From positions 4,247,501 through 4,311,500 of the forward strand of contig NZ_CP106679.1 of NCBI RefSeq assembly GCF_025502585.1: DNA of 64,000 nucleotides, given 5' to 3'. Made by a program: the position numbers and the translations under genes. The stretch's first letter is position 1. Each line of letters starts with the position of its first letter. Source of the DNA: Reichenbachiella agarivorans. GTDB taxonomy: Bacteria; Bacteroidota; Bacteroidia; Cytophagales; Cyclobacteriaceae. This document shows positions 45,642 through 54,858 of this stretch, one piece after another. Under the pieces are notes generated by a model. The model saw nothing but the letters and a program-made list of their open reading frames with translations, was not told the origin of the DNA and did not search any database.

Positions 45642-48600
45642 TTACTGCTTGATAATTCGCTGACTGAAAGTTTCCTTACTTCCCAACAATCTAAAATAAT
45701 ATACCCCAGGGTCCAACTGACTAACATTAATTGCAGATCCGTCTAAAGACTGGTTAATAACTGTTCTACCTAGTTGATCAAATACTTTCAGCGTGTGATA
45801 GTCATTTGCTCCACCTATATTGACAAAATTAGTCGCAGGATTAGGACCAAACCACACAGATTCGATCGCAGTGTCAGGACTGACTCTTGCATTTGAGTTT
45901 GCATACCCAAACACTCTGAATTCTTCAATACTCGCCCAATCTCCAGAATAGTCGGCTGCTCCAGTCACCGTAATCCTTACATAACGTGCGTTGACACTCG
46001 CAAACGTATCTGTAATTGGAGAGGTGTTGGATCCTCCTGTTGTATTACTGGATCTGTTTACTATTTGTGTATATGAACTCCCATCGGTAGATACTTCGAC
46101 CTCATACTGGTATGCACGGTCTCCATAGCATATCACCTCAGTACTATTGATTGTGTAAACAGCCCCCAAATCAACCCTGACCCATTCTGGGTAAGTTTGT
46201 GCAGACCATCTAGAATCTGGATCATCATCTACCAAATTTGATGCAGGATTGGTTGATTGTTCACTTGAGAATGTTACCGACTTGTTCAATGCCAAATTAG
46301 AAACAGTCGGCACGCTGGAAACAGTAACCGAACTATTGTCAGTAAACGAACCATCTACAGTAGTCACAGTAATAATTGCAGACCCTGCAGAAACTGCAGT
46401 CACCAAACCGCTACTATTAACTGTTGCTACAGAAGTATTGCTACTACTATAATTAACAGATTGATTACTAGCATCATTAGGACTCACCGTAGCAGATAGT
46501 TGTTGTGTTGTCCCTTCTACCATAGAAAAACTAGAAGGTGTCATTGACACTGAAGTAACATCCACCGTCTCAGACACACTTTCTCCTGCATACACTCTAA
46601 GCTCCAGCAGACTAACCCAACTGCCAGTATATGAAGCGGCGCCCGTTACAGTAATTTTCACATATCGTGCATCTATGCTTGAGAAAGAATCGCTTATCGG
46701 GTTTGATGTAGTTCCAGAAGTAGAGTTGGCACTTCGATCTACAACTTCTGTATAACTGCCATTTTGTGTAGAAGAAACTGATATGGTGTATTGATAAGCT
46801 CTATCACTATAGCAAACCAACTCTGTGCTTCCCAACGTAAACTCAGCTCCTAAATCAATGATAGCTGACTGAGGATAACCAGACACAGACCATCTTGTAC
46901 TTGTGACTCCATCCACCAAATTGGCAGCCACATTAGAACCATCAGGCGTACCTGTACCAGTCACTAGTTTGTTTAAGGCAAGGTTCGTGTCATTTGATGG
47001 AGCGACAACAGTAACCACACTTGAGTCAGTGAATCCACCATCCAATGTAGTCACGGTAATGGTTGCATCTCCAACTGCTATAGCCGTCACCAAACCACTT
47101 GCACTCACACTTGCTACTGAACTATTGCTGCTACTATAATTCACTCCTTGATTGCTAGCGTTGCTTGGCAACACCCCGACGGTGAGCTGTTGCGAAGCAC
47201 CTAAACCCAATGTGGCTGTACTTGGAGAGAGGTTGACACCTGTCACATCCACATCAGCTGCAACTCCAGCTTGTGTTACGGTGATAGTTTTAGCTGCTAC
47301 TCCTGAAGCTGAAACGGTAACTGTGCCAGTTCTAGCTGAAGAAGATGTATTAGCTGTCACAGTGACAGAAATACTACCATTGCCACTACCCGAAGTAGGT
47401 GAAACTGTGATCCATGATTGATTGTCTGTGACTGTCCAACTCACATTAGAAGAAATGTTAGCCGTCTTGCTACCTGTAGAGGAAGCAAAATTCGATACGG
47501 GTGATACCGTCAAATACTCACTAATCACCCCACAACTACTCAAAGGACTACCAGATGCATTCAAAAAACAAGCTCCAACGGACACACCTACCATACTATC
47601 GGTATGTGGGAAAAAAGTAGCCGAACCACTACCTCCACTGACCTCATGTGCACCCACGTCCATATTAGAATTTGGCCTAGCACGGCCTTCTATGTCATAA
47701 TTAACAGTAGAACTGTAACTACTGCCTGCTACATTGGCTACCGGACCCGAAGCACTAGGTTTAAATATTTCTCCACTTGCCGAAAAATTAGCGTTTGCAT
47801 TGGTAATTCCAGCATTTGAGATGCCGATTGCCGAACCTCCAAAAATATTGCCTTCGTAAGTCATCCCTTGACCTGTACCCGAGATGTCCCCACCTACAAT
47901 ATTAGATAAGGTACTATAAATCACATTATAAGCCAAAACACCCGTCGGATCATAACTAGATCGATCGTTATAAAAAATCGGTGATTCCACATTGTACAAT
48001 GTATTGAATGCCACTACAATATCATCTACCTTTTGGTATCCATTGGTGATACCGCCTGATGCATCAGATCCTCCTACGAGTGTGATACCATTGTTCCATT
48101 TATCATTCGTACTGATTACGTCTTGGATGTAATTGTTGGTAATGATATGATAACTATCCGTGATTCTTATGCCACCTGTGCCTTCCACACCTTCTCCTAA
48201 GAAGTAATTCCCATCCACAGTAGCACGAGCACCATGCCTTAGAACCAAAGAACCTCTACATCTCCTGAAAGTGTTGTTTCGATAGGTATTGTCCGCACTT
48301 TTGTTGGTGATGATTTCATTTTCACCATCAGACTTGTAAAAGTAATTACCCTCTACAATGACGCTAGCACTCTTGTCTTGAAACTCACTAGTCCCTACTC
48401 GGATTGTTTCGCTGTCCCCCGAGTGCGTAGTAGTTGGATCTCTTTTGACATAATTATAGAAATAATTATTTCTAATGATGTGACCTACAGGGTTGAAGTC
48501 ATTATACTCTAGTTCTACCAAAACCAATGCACCTGGGCTATTCTTGTTTAGAAAGGAACAATTTTCAACAACGTTGTTTGTGCCATAGAGTACCACCCAA

Positions 48601-49040
48601 CGGTGTTTGTCTGTACCATTAGGTGTCAGGTTGTTAAAAGCACAATTTCTTAAGGTGGAATTGTTTGCATAAGTGCTGCTCTTTCTGAACTGTACATGGT
48701 TGTTACTAGACCCTCCACCATTCCAATAAAAACCATCAACAATCACATAGTCACCAGAAATATCCATATTGGTATGCCCTGTAAAAACTACCCCGCCTGG
48801 GGTTTGTGCTTTTAATATTATAGGATTAGAGGCGGTTCCGTTGGCAGTAAAACTGATCGTTTGATTGGAACTGTATGTGCCATTTGTCCAGGTCACTACG
48901 TCTCCAGGAGACAAACTTAGACTGTTGAATTGACTTGCAGAGTTGACGGTATAATTGGCTCCATAAGTCTGAAAAGCACATAAATGAATCATGACGCACA
49001 GTGCCCATCGGCCCATGCGACTCAGTAAATAGTCTTTCAT
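45642..49040 (-). CDS. Modular family-6 polysaccharide lyase (alginate lyase-like), T9SS-secreted
   Basis: 1132 residues. Signal peptide to about 28, then a PL6-type beta-helix (about 29-480) with SETIRVG, ENEIITNKS (catalytic Lys type) and LVLRHGARATVDGNYF (catalytic Arg type). These fit alginate lyase or chondroitinase B. A BACON domain (about 505-590) follows, then two copies of a Big2 Ig-like plus F5/8 type C (discoidin) pair (about 596-825 and 833-1050), and a C-terminal type IX sorting domain (FGPNPATNFVNI to FSQRIIKQ). Alginate from brown algae is the likely substrate. No SusC/D pair is adjacent, so it may act alone. Tandem dyads precede the start. Confidence 0.92.
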   Translation of the reverse strand: MKDYLLSRMGRWALCVMIHLCAFQTYGANYTVNSASQFNSLSLSPGDVVTWTNGTYSSNQTISFTANGTASNPIILKAQTPGGVVFTGHTNMDISGDYVIVDGFYWNGGGSSNNHVQFRKSSTYANNSTLRNCAFNNLTPNGTDKHRWVVLYGTNNVVENCSFLNKNSPGALVLVELEYNDFNPVGHIIRNNYFYNYVKRDPTTTHSGDSETIRVGTSEFQDKSASVIVEGNYFYKSDGENEIITNKSADNTYRNNTFRRCRGSLVLRHGARATVDGNYFLGEGVEGTGGIRITDSYHIITNNYIQDVISTNDKWNNGITLVGGSDASGGITNGYQKVDDIVVAFNTLYNVESPIFYNDRSSYDPTGVLAYNVIYSTLSNIVGGDISGTGQGMTYEGNIFGGSAIGISNAGITNANANFSASGEIFKPSASGPVANVAGSSYSSTVNYDIEGRARPNSNMDVGAHEVSGGSGSATFFPHTDSMVGVSVGACFLNASGSPLSSCGVISEYLTVSPVSNFASSTGSKTANISSNVSWTVTDNQSWITVSPTSGSGNGSISVTVTANTSSSARTGTVTVSASGVAAKTITVTQAGVAADVDVTGVNLSPSTATLGLGASQQLTVGVLPSNASNQGVNYSSSNSSVASVSASGLVTAIAVGDATITVTTLDGGFTDSSVVTVVAPSNDTNLALNKLVTGTGTPDGSNVAANLVDGVTSTRWSVSGYPQSAIIDLGAEFTLGSTELVCYSDRAYQYTISVSSTQNGSYTEVVDRSANSTSGTTSNPISDSFSSIDARYVKITVTGAASYTGSWVSLLELRVYAGESVSETVDVTSVSMTPSSFSMVEGTTQQLSATVSPNDASNQSVNYSSSNTSVATVNSSGLVTAVSAGSAIITVTTVDGSFTDNSSVTVSSVPTVSNLALNKSVTFSSEQSTNPASNLVDDDPDSRWSAQTYPEWVRVDLGAVYTINSTEVICYGDRAYQYEVEVSTDGSSYTQIVNRSSNTTGGSNTSPITDTFASVNARYVRITVTGAADYSGDWASIEEFRVFGYANSNARVSPDTAIESVWFGPNPATNFVNIGGANDYHTLKVFDQLGRTVINQSLDGSAINVSQLDPGVYYFRLLGSKETFSQRIIKQ

Positions 49041-49445
49041 ACTAATTAATTTTAGTTAAATAATCATGCTCATAATTGGACACCCAATAAATTGGTAACC
49101 CAATTACTTATTGACCAAAGTAGAAAAAATAAACTGAATATACAACTGAATATCAATGCGATAGACGCTACATAGCTATGGGAAACAAATACATTCACAA
49201 TAAAAAACCATCAAATCGGCTCAAAAAGGCGTTTTTTTAAACTCATAGAATATTTAAAATAAATATTACTTAAATGCAAAAAAACACCAAAGCAAATAAT
49301 CCAACATGCATGACAGGAGATAGTAAAGATCGATCCCCATAGCACCGTTCATCTCATCAAAGTTTATCAAAAAACCTACTTACAAACCACTATTGGCTGA
49401 AAGTGCAATAGCTATTTGTTGATTTTTTGTTAACTTTATATTAAC
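49041..49445. other. AT-rich divergent intergenic region
   Basis: About 400 bases between the lyase and a plus-strand lipoprotein. Its left part carries the tandem dyads listed at 49075-49105. The rest is AT-rich with poly-A/T runs, and I see no gene. The sequence TAACTTTA shortly before 49446 is a near match to a -7 box. Confidence 0.5.
49075..49105. promoter_or_regulatory. Two tandem ATTGG-N4-CCAAT dyads upstream of the lyase
   Basis: ATTGG-ACAC-CCAAT (49075-49088) and ATTGG-TAAC-CCAAT (49091-49104, extending to AATTGG...CCAATT) repeat at a 16-base step, 35-65 bases before the lyase ATG. Two identical half-site pairs in a promoter-proximal position suggest cooperative binding by a dimeric regulator. 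Confidence 0.6.
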
Positions 49446-50009
49446 ATGAAATTAACACATCTATATATTGTGCTCTGTGTATTGGCCAGCTGTAGCATGT
49501 CGCATCACCATACCATCCAATCTTCGTATGCAGAAGATGGTCGATTTGAGCAATATCAGAGCTATTCTATAGTTAGCAATGTTGCACTAGCTGCAGTAGA
49601 TAGACAAGCGGTCGAAAAGGGAATTGCATCACATATGAACTCGCTCGGTTATCAAATAGACAGCAAAAATCCATCAATCTACATCTATTACCAATCCTAC
49701 ACTGAGGATTTCAAACTGAAGACCGATAACCAGCCTTCTCTTGAAAACTGGTTGGCACGAAAAGAATACTTCCAAGAGGAAGAAAAGAAAGACAAGCAAA
49801 CCAGTCCTACTATGATCTATGGCAATTCCCTCTTCATCTCCTTTTATGATCCTGCTTTACAAAAAGAAATCTGGAATGGTCACGTCAGTAACATGCACAA
49901 CTCTCGCTCCTACAACAATCAGGCTGCCGCACAAGTCATCCTGCAGCAATACCAACTGATGTCCAAAGGTTCTCAAATAGAAGAGTTTAGACATTTCGCG
50001 CTACGTTAG
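49446..50009 (+). CDS. DUF4136-like lipoprotein
   Basis: 187 residues. Lipoprotein signal with lipobox VLASC (Cys16). The mature part has a DUF4136 layout: YQSYSIV, a helix with DRQAVEKGIASHMNSLGYQID, a strand IYIYYQSYTEDF, then GNSLFISFYDPALQKEIWNGHVSN. This family is of unknown function and common in Bacteroidota outer membranes. Start codon and spacing are clear. Confidence 0.75.
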   Translation: MKLTHLYIVLCVLASCSMSHHHTIQSSYAEDGRFEQYQSYSIVSNVALAAVDRQAVEKGIASHMNSLGYQIDSKNPSIYIYYQSYTEDFKLKTDNQPSLENWLARKEYFQEEEKKDKQTSPTMIYGNSLFISFYDPALQKEIWNGHVSNMHNSRSYNNQAAAQVILQQYQLMSKGSQIEEFRHFALR

Positions 50010-50320
50010 ATTGCAGACCAATCTGACATGGGAGATTCAATTTCTTTATTCAAGAAATATACATGCAGACATAAAATTTATCTTCATTCTTTATTCAAAA
50101 AGTCAGTATATTTTTGTCTCTTCATAATCCTAAGCAGGGTTATCTCAAAGTCTGTGCAGACTTCTATTCCAGTACTTTTTATACCTTTTAAATACCTGAC
50201 AACTAGATGATCGACTTTCTTGTAGGGATAAAATTTATAGAGGTAAACTACATCTGAGTCTACAGTATTGCCTCTGGCTATGTGTATAAATGGCACAAAA
50301 AAAGCGCTTGATTCAACCCC
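50010..50320. other. Intergenic region at the end of the organophosphorus operon
   Basis: About 310 AT-rich bases between two convergent genes. A 70-codon minus-strand frame (50084-50296) is open but has no recognisable domain, start context or homology impression. I do not call it a gene. No strong terminator was seen, though one would be expected for the long minus-strand operon. Confidence 0.4.
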
Positions 50321-51481
50321 CTACTCTCCAAAAATCTTCCGAATACTTTCCTCAGCGAATCCTGCGCTACCTGTCATGCCCTTGCCTCCTATCCCGGTGA
50401 CAATGTGGATGTGCTGGTCAATGGTATGCTCGAAAACATCCTTGTTTTTGCACTGGCTATAGATACCAAACCAGGTGCGCTGCAGCTCCCAAGATTCTAG
50501 GTCGAAGATTTCCTTGGCTAGCTGGATCATGTACGCATTCATCTCCTGATTGATATCGAAACCCAAGGCATCTGCTTGGGCGGCATCTGCATATTCGTGG
50601 GAATCACCGATGATGACACTGCCATCCATCGCTTGCTTGAATAGGATGTGAATCCCCCATTCTTTGTGTTTGGACTGTGGGTCTTCTTTGGCCTTGATTG
50701 CTGCGTAGGAGTTGCATTCGCTAAAACTCTCATAACGTCGGATGCTCAGTCCTGTCAGCACAGAGCCAGGTATGAACTGATTCCTTTGCGGCACTGTCTG
50801 CATCATCTGCAGTTTGGTCACTTCGAGATCGCTCTCCTGGTAGAGTTTTGGATACAGATTTTTGAAATCACTGCCCGTGCATACGACGACCTTTTCGGAC
50901 ATGAATACTTCGCCTGAATTGCAAAATACCCACTGGTTGTCACTGGCAGACTCAATCTCTGTCACACAGCGGTTCGAGAAATACTGCAAACCGTACTGCT
51001 CGATCAAGTAGGCTCTGATCTGATGTACCGCCACTCTCGGCTCTACGGTCACCTCATCTGGAAAAAACAAGCCTCCCTTCACATAGTCCGCTTTCAAACC
51101 CTGATAAGTCTCTAGACATTCGGCAGGGGATTTCAACTGTGAAGCATATCCATTGACCTGATTGATCTGCTGCAGTTCGTGGATCAGTGTCATTTCTTCC
51201 TCGTCTGAGGCAATGTAGATCGAGCCGTTTTGACGAATCGATATATCTGTCTTAGCCTGTATGTCTTTATATATCTCTAGACTCCTGCGGCCATATTTTT
51301 GCCATTTGGCATCCATACCCGAGGGGACGACCTGTCCGAAGTTTCGCACGGTGGCGCTCATCGGTTCATGGTCTCGCTCGATCATCGCGACGGACCTGCC
51401 TGCCATCAGTGCATGGTAGGCATGAAAGGTACCCAAGATACCGCCACCTACTACGATCAAATCATATTTCATTGTACTCAT
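50321..51481 (-). CDS. FAD-dependent oxidoreductase, phosphonate-associated (TIGR03364 type)
   Basis: 386 residues, DAO superfamily. FAD-binding VVGGGILGTFHAYHAL at the start, MIERD, ATVRNFGQV with the flavin-proximal segment, VVCTGSDF, and the C-terminal ITGIGGKGMTGSAGFAEE. Relatives in phosphonate clusters (TIGR03364; PbfC/PbfD-type enzymes in the literature) oxidise aminoethylphosphonate or its N-methyl forms to phosphonoacetaldehyde. That product is what the neighbouring PhnX-like hydrolase would use. It is the last gene of the operon, one base after the DUF5690 gene. The exact substrate is inferred from context. Confidence 0.85.
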   Translation of the reverse strand: MSTMKYDLIVVGGGILGTFHAYHALMAGRSVAMIERDHEPMSATVRNFGQVVPSGMDAKWQKYGRRSLEIYKDIQAKTDISIRQNGSIYIASDEEEMTLIHELQQINQVNGYASQLKSPAECLETYQGLKADYVKGGLFFPDEVTVEPRVAVHQIRAYLIEQYGLQYFSNRCVTEIESASDNQWVFCNSGEVFMSEKVVVCTGSDFKNLYPKLYQESDLEVTKLQMMQTVPQRNQFIPGSVLTGLSIRRYESFSECNSYAAIKAKEDPQSKHKEWGIHILFKQAMDGSVIIGDSHEYADAAQADALGFDINQEMNAYMIQLAKEIFDLESWELQRTWFGIYSQCKNKDVFEHTIDQHIHIVTGIGGKGMTGSAGFAEESIRKIFGE

Positions 51482-51482
51482 C

Positions 51483-52766
51483 TCAATTCGCTATTCTAAT
51501 CTTTCGCAACAAATAAACTACCGTAAAACCCGTCATCACGATCCCTATCACGGCTACCACATAAGCGGACTGGACGATAAAGTCCAACCAATCCACATTG
51601 GGTGAATAAAAATTCTTAAACAACAACACTCCCACACTGCCTAGGTAGCCAAAAGCATCCGCGATGTACATCAAAAAACCTATGTTGGCACCAGAGATTT
51701 TGAAGACCGGGATGACCCGCTCAAACACAAAGCAGTTGAACGGAATGTAGGCCAAATACACGCCTGTCATGATCATAATCACCCACAGCGAACCAGACAC
51801 CACTTTTTGTTCCATCCCAAAAGTGCTCAACGCAATCGTGACATAGCCCACCAATATGATCAACTGTATGGCCAACAGTGCCTTGAAGTTGTCCCTGATC
51901 AGGAAAATCGAACTCATCACGATCAGTACAATGATGGTGGAAGGTATCGACGTACTCAAGTAGATCGACGGCTCCTCCGCAAAGCCCAAAGCCAGCCAAA
52001 TATCGGAAGCGTAATTGCTGCGCAGGTCTCTAAAGATGGTGAGCATCATGTAGCTCAGTACCATGACCAGCATCAATCCTCCGATACTTTTGAGGCTTGT
52101 ACGGCGACTTGCAGCATCCATAGGCACGCGTGCCATCCGCTCCGCTTTGTCCTCCTCTGTCGGTTCGGGCATTTTGTTGAGCAAATAGACCGAGATCAAC
52201 AGTGGCACGGTGAATATCAGCCCAACAATGTAGGGCATGTGGTACTCCGATACACTGAGGTTGATGATGAGCCATTGTGCGACGGACTTGCAGAGATTGG
52301 ATGCCATGATGAAACTGATCGACAGGATCGCGCCCAATATCTCCGTACTAGACCTACCCTCGAGGTAACTAAACACGATACCCCAGATCATACCCAAGGG
52401 CAGACCATTGAGGAAAAGACACCAGAAGTTGTAGGGAGCTGGGATGAACGCAAACAGTACCAAGGCCAACTCTGCAAAACCAATCAGCGCCAAAATCAAC
52501 CAAGCCCGCTGGCTCTTCTTTAGCTCGGAGATGAACTTGATCCCTATGAACTTCGAGAACATGTACCCCAGCGCCTGTGCGATGATCAACAGGCTCTTGA
52601 ACTCCAACCCCAGATAGGTGACATCCGCAAATACACCCACAGAAAAAGCCTTTCGAAAAGCATACATGCATGAATAGGTCGAAAATGCCACCAATCCCAT
52701 AGAGATCACGAGGAACCAAGCGTTTTTGGATTTTTGGGAGAAAGCAGCAGGCAAGGTCACATCCAT
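51483..52766 (-). CDS. DUF5690 (MFS-like) transporter
   Basis: 427 residues with about twelve membrane helices. DUF5690 pattern: STYSCMYAFRKAFSVGVF in helix 1, LGYMFSKFIGIKFISE, NGLPLGMIWGIVFSYLEGR, and AYIPFNCFVFERVIPVFKISGANIGFLMYIADAFGYLGSV late. The fold resembles the glycerol-3-phosphate/phosphate-ester antiporter branch of MFS, which would suit a phosphonate. It lies between the hydrolase (3 bases) and the FAD enzyme (1 base), so import of an aminoalkylphosphonate is a reasonable but untested role. Confidence 0.88.
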   Translation of the reverse strand: MDVTLPAAFSQKSKNAWFLVISMGLVAFSTYSCMYAFRKAFSVGVFADVTYLGLEFKSLLIIAQALGYMFSKFIGIKFISELKKSQRAWLILALIGFAELALVLFAFIPAPYNFWCLFLNGLPLGMIWGIVFSYLEGRSSTEILGAILSISFIMASNLCKSVAQWLIINLSVSEYHMPYIVGLIFTVPLLISVYLLNKMPEPTEEDKAERMARVPMDAASRRTSLKSIGGLMLVMVLSYMMLTIFRDLRSNYASDIWLALGFAEEPSIYLSTSIPSTIIVLIVMSSIFLIRDNFKALLAIQLIILVGYVTIALSTFGMEQKVVSGSLWVIMIMTGVYLAYIPFNCFVFERVIPVFKISGANIGFLMYIADAFGYLGSVGVLLFKNFYSPNVDWLDFIVQSAYVVAVIGIVMTGFTVVYLLRKIRIAN

Positions 52767-52769
52767 GTC

Positions 52770-53459
52770 TTATACTTTGGCGTAATCCATGATTTCCATC
52801 AGATTGGAGACGACATGTGTCGCACCCAAAGCTGTCAATTCTTCGCGGCTGTACATGTTGGACGCTACGCCTACGATGTACTTGCACTGGGCGTTGAGTC
52901 CCTCTTCCATATCGGATTGGGTATCCCCTACTTTGACGACTCGCTGTGCGTCTGTGATTCCAAAATGCGCCATGATCTTTTGGATCATCTCTGGCGAGGG
53001 TCTGCCCGATTCTACTTCATCACTGGTCACTGTGAAATCGATCAAATCACTTCCAGTCCAGCCTAGACGCTTGAGCAATAGGTCCACAATCTCCCGACTA
53101 TAGCCAGTATCTAGGGCTACTTTGATCCCACGGTTGTGTAGTTCTGCAAATAACTCTACCGCTCCTGGAAAAGCCTTTATTTCATCTGTCTCTTCGTATT
53201 TTTTGATCAAAATCTTAAAAAAATCTGCATTGACTGCCTCACGCTCTTCATCACTAGCCTCAGGCGCATGCGCATCAATCAACTGATTGATGCCTTCGGT
53301 TTTGTTCATCCCACCCACTGCTCTAAACACCTCTTCCAACTCCAGATGGATGCCGACTCTTTCCAATGCTTTTTTCACACACTGATACACTGTTTTTCCT
53401 TCTTCTACTGTGGTGCCAGCCATGTCAAATACGACCAGCTCTATTCCGTTCAAATTCAT
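52770..53459 (-). CDS. Phosphonatase-like HAD hydrolase (PhnX-like)
   Basis: 229 residues. Nucleophile Asp12 in FDMAGTTVE has the same Ala-Gly-Thr-Thr context as phosphonoacetaldehyde hydrolase, and Lys53 in GGMNKTEGI occupies the number and place of the Schiff-base Lys of Bacillus PhnX. Further shared blocks: DTGYSREIVD, FTVTSDEVESGRPSP and KVGDTQSDMEEGLNA. It would cleave the C-P bond of phosphonoacetaldehyde to acetaldehyde and phosphate. It is shorter than classical PhnX (about 265), as in the TIGR03351 subgroup. It sits between the PLP enzyme and the transporter. Confidence 0.9.
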   Translation of the reverse strand: MNLNGIELVVFDMAGTTVEEGKTVYQCVKKALERVGIHLELEEVFRAVGGMNKTEGINQLIDAHAPEASDEEREAVNADFFKILIKKYEETDEIKAFPGAVELFAELHNRGIKVALDTGYSREIVDLLLKRLGWTGSDLIDFTVTSDEVESGRPSPEMIQKIMAHFGITDAQRVVKVGDTQSDMEEGLNAQCKYIVGVASNMYSREELTALGATHVVSNLMEIMDYAKV

Positions 53460-53490
53460 ATATCTATATTATAATGCCGAAGCACAATGG

Positions 53491-54858
53491 TTAATTTTTT
53501 ATTAAGCTTTTGAAAATCTGTCTGAAGCTCTCCAGGATAAAATCCGCTTCGTCCTGACTAATGATCAAGGGAGGATGCAGTGTGACCACATTGGTATCGA
53601 TCACTTTGAATGACAAGCCTTTGGACAGGCCATATTCCAATACCGCATTCGCTAAAGTTGGGTTCCGTTCTTTGGACTTCTTTGAGGTCACCAGATCTAT
53701 CGACAGAAGCAAACCGATCCCGTCCACATGACCGATCTGATCATACGCAGCTGCCATCTCTTGCAATCCTTTGAGCAGGTAGCTACCCAATGATTCCGCA
53801 CGTGACACCAATTCTTCATGCTGAATGAAGTCAATCGTGGCATGCCCCGCTGCTGCACTAATCGGACTCTTCTCATGCGTAAAATGCCCGATCGAATAAT
53901 CTGCCACGACGTTGTATTTGTCCTTGGTCAAGATACCTGCAAACGGCAGAATACCTCCGCCTAGAGACTTGCCCACCACCAATACATCAGGGGTGACATA
54001 GTGCTCCGCGGCAAACATTTTACCCGTTCGTCCCATGCCACACACGATTTCATCAAAGATCAAAAATGCGCCATACTCATCACAAAGTGTTCTCACAGTC
54101 TGCCAATATCTAGCTGTCGGGATAAAAGGCGTAGATGCCACAGGTGTCCCGACCACCGCTGCAATATCTGGATTGTTCTGAAACACCACACGCAGCTGAT
54201 CAAGATAGGCAGCATCGATGGCATCTGTATCAGCAGGATCTATGCCCCAGGGATTGCGGTAATAGTTCGGGAACTCCACGAAAAATGCACCCGGCACCAT
54301 GGGACCCACGCCAGTCGTCCAGTGGGCATTGCCACTGAGCGTCGCTGCTTGAAAGGTGCTGCCATGAAATTGATTCCAAAAGGAAACTGTCTTCCACTTG
54401 CCCGTCACCCGCTTGGCGAGCATCACCGCCATCTCGATCGCCTCCGATCCTCCCGGACAAAACAACACTCGATCCAGTTCCTCAGGTGCCATCGACACCA
54501 GCTTCTCCGCAAAATCCACCGTCACCTGTGCCGTGTAACGTCTCGGAGCAAAACTCAACTGATCGTCCAGTTGACGTTTGATGGCTGCTATGACCGCAGG
54601 GTTGTTGTACCCGATGTGGTGTACGCCATTGCCATGCAGGTCGAAGTAGCGCTTGCCGTCATGGTCGAAGATGTAAGCGCCCTCTGCCCTGTCGATGACA
54701 TTCATCACAGGCGAAGACAATGCTTGGTGCAAAAAAATATTGGCATCACGATTCAATATCGTCCGTGACGCTTGACTCAGGGATTCGGCCTTTCGGCTCT
54801 GCACCCCAGACTTGTGCGTATCTCCTTGCTGCACGAAGGAGGCAGTCATGTTACTCAT
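53491..54858 (-). CDS. Class-III PLP enzyme, PbfA-type phosphonate ammonia-lyase or aminotransferase
   Basis: 455 residues, class-III aminotransferase fold. PLP features: LFCPGGSEAIEMAVMLAK, FDEIVCGMGRTG with the pyridine-N Asp, and VVGKSLGGGILPFAG with the Schiff-base Lys. PbfA, (R)-1-hydroxy-2-aminoethylphosphonate ammonia-lyase, is this fold and is known from phosphonate clusters; its product is phosphonoacetaldehyde. The PhnX-like gene 31 bases downstream fits that. Plain AEP transamination by a PhnW substitute is the alternative. Its ATG overlaps the upstream phosphatase stop by 8 bases; a second ATG at 54849 is possible. Confidence 0.82.
   Translation of the reverse strand: MSNMTASFVQQGDTHKSGVQSRKAESLSQASRTILNRDANIFLHQALSSPVMNVIDRAEGAYIFDHDGKRYFDLHGNGVHHIGYNNPAVIAAIKRQLDDQLSFAPRRYTAQVTVDFAEKLVSMAPEELDRVLFCPGGSEAIEMAVMLAKRVTGKWKTVSFWNQFHGSTFQAATLSGNAHWTTGVGPMVPGAFFVEFPNYYRNPWGIDPADTDAIDAAYLDQLRVVFQNNPDIAAVVGTPVASTPFIPTARYWQTVRTLCDEYGAFLIFDEIVCGMGRTGKMFAAEHYVTPDVLVVGKSLGGGILPFAGILTKDKYNVVADYSIGHFTHEKSPISAAAGHATIDFIQHEELVSRAESLGSYLLKGLQEMAAAYDQIGHVDGIGLLLSIDLVTSKKSKERNPTLANAVLEYGLSKGLSFKVIDTNVVTLHPPLIISQDEADFILESFRQIFKSLIKN

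Noticed and set aside
47152-47700. Two long open frames on the plus strand opposite the polysaccharide lyase
   Set aside because: They are antisense to a strongly supported lyase and follow its repetitive Ser/Thr/Val codons; no start context or domain.
50084-50296. 70-codon minus-strand frame after the phosphonate operon
   Set aside because: No signal, domain or ribosome-binding context; only its length in AT-rich DNA is notable. Kept as a remark under the intergenic region.
51807-52523. 238-codon plus-strand frame opposite the DUF5690 gene
   Set aside because: Very rich in His, Gln and Asp, antisense to membrane-helix codons; a typical shadow.
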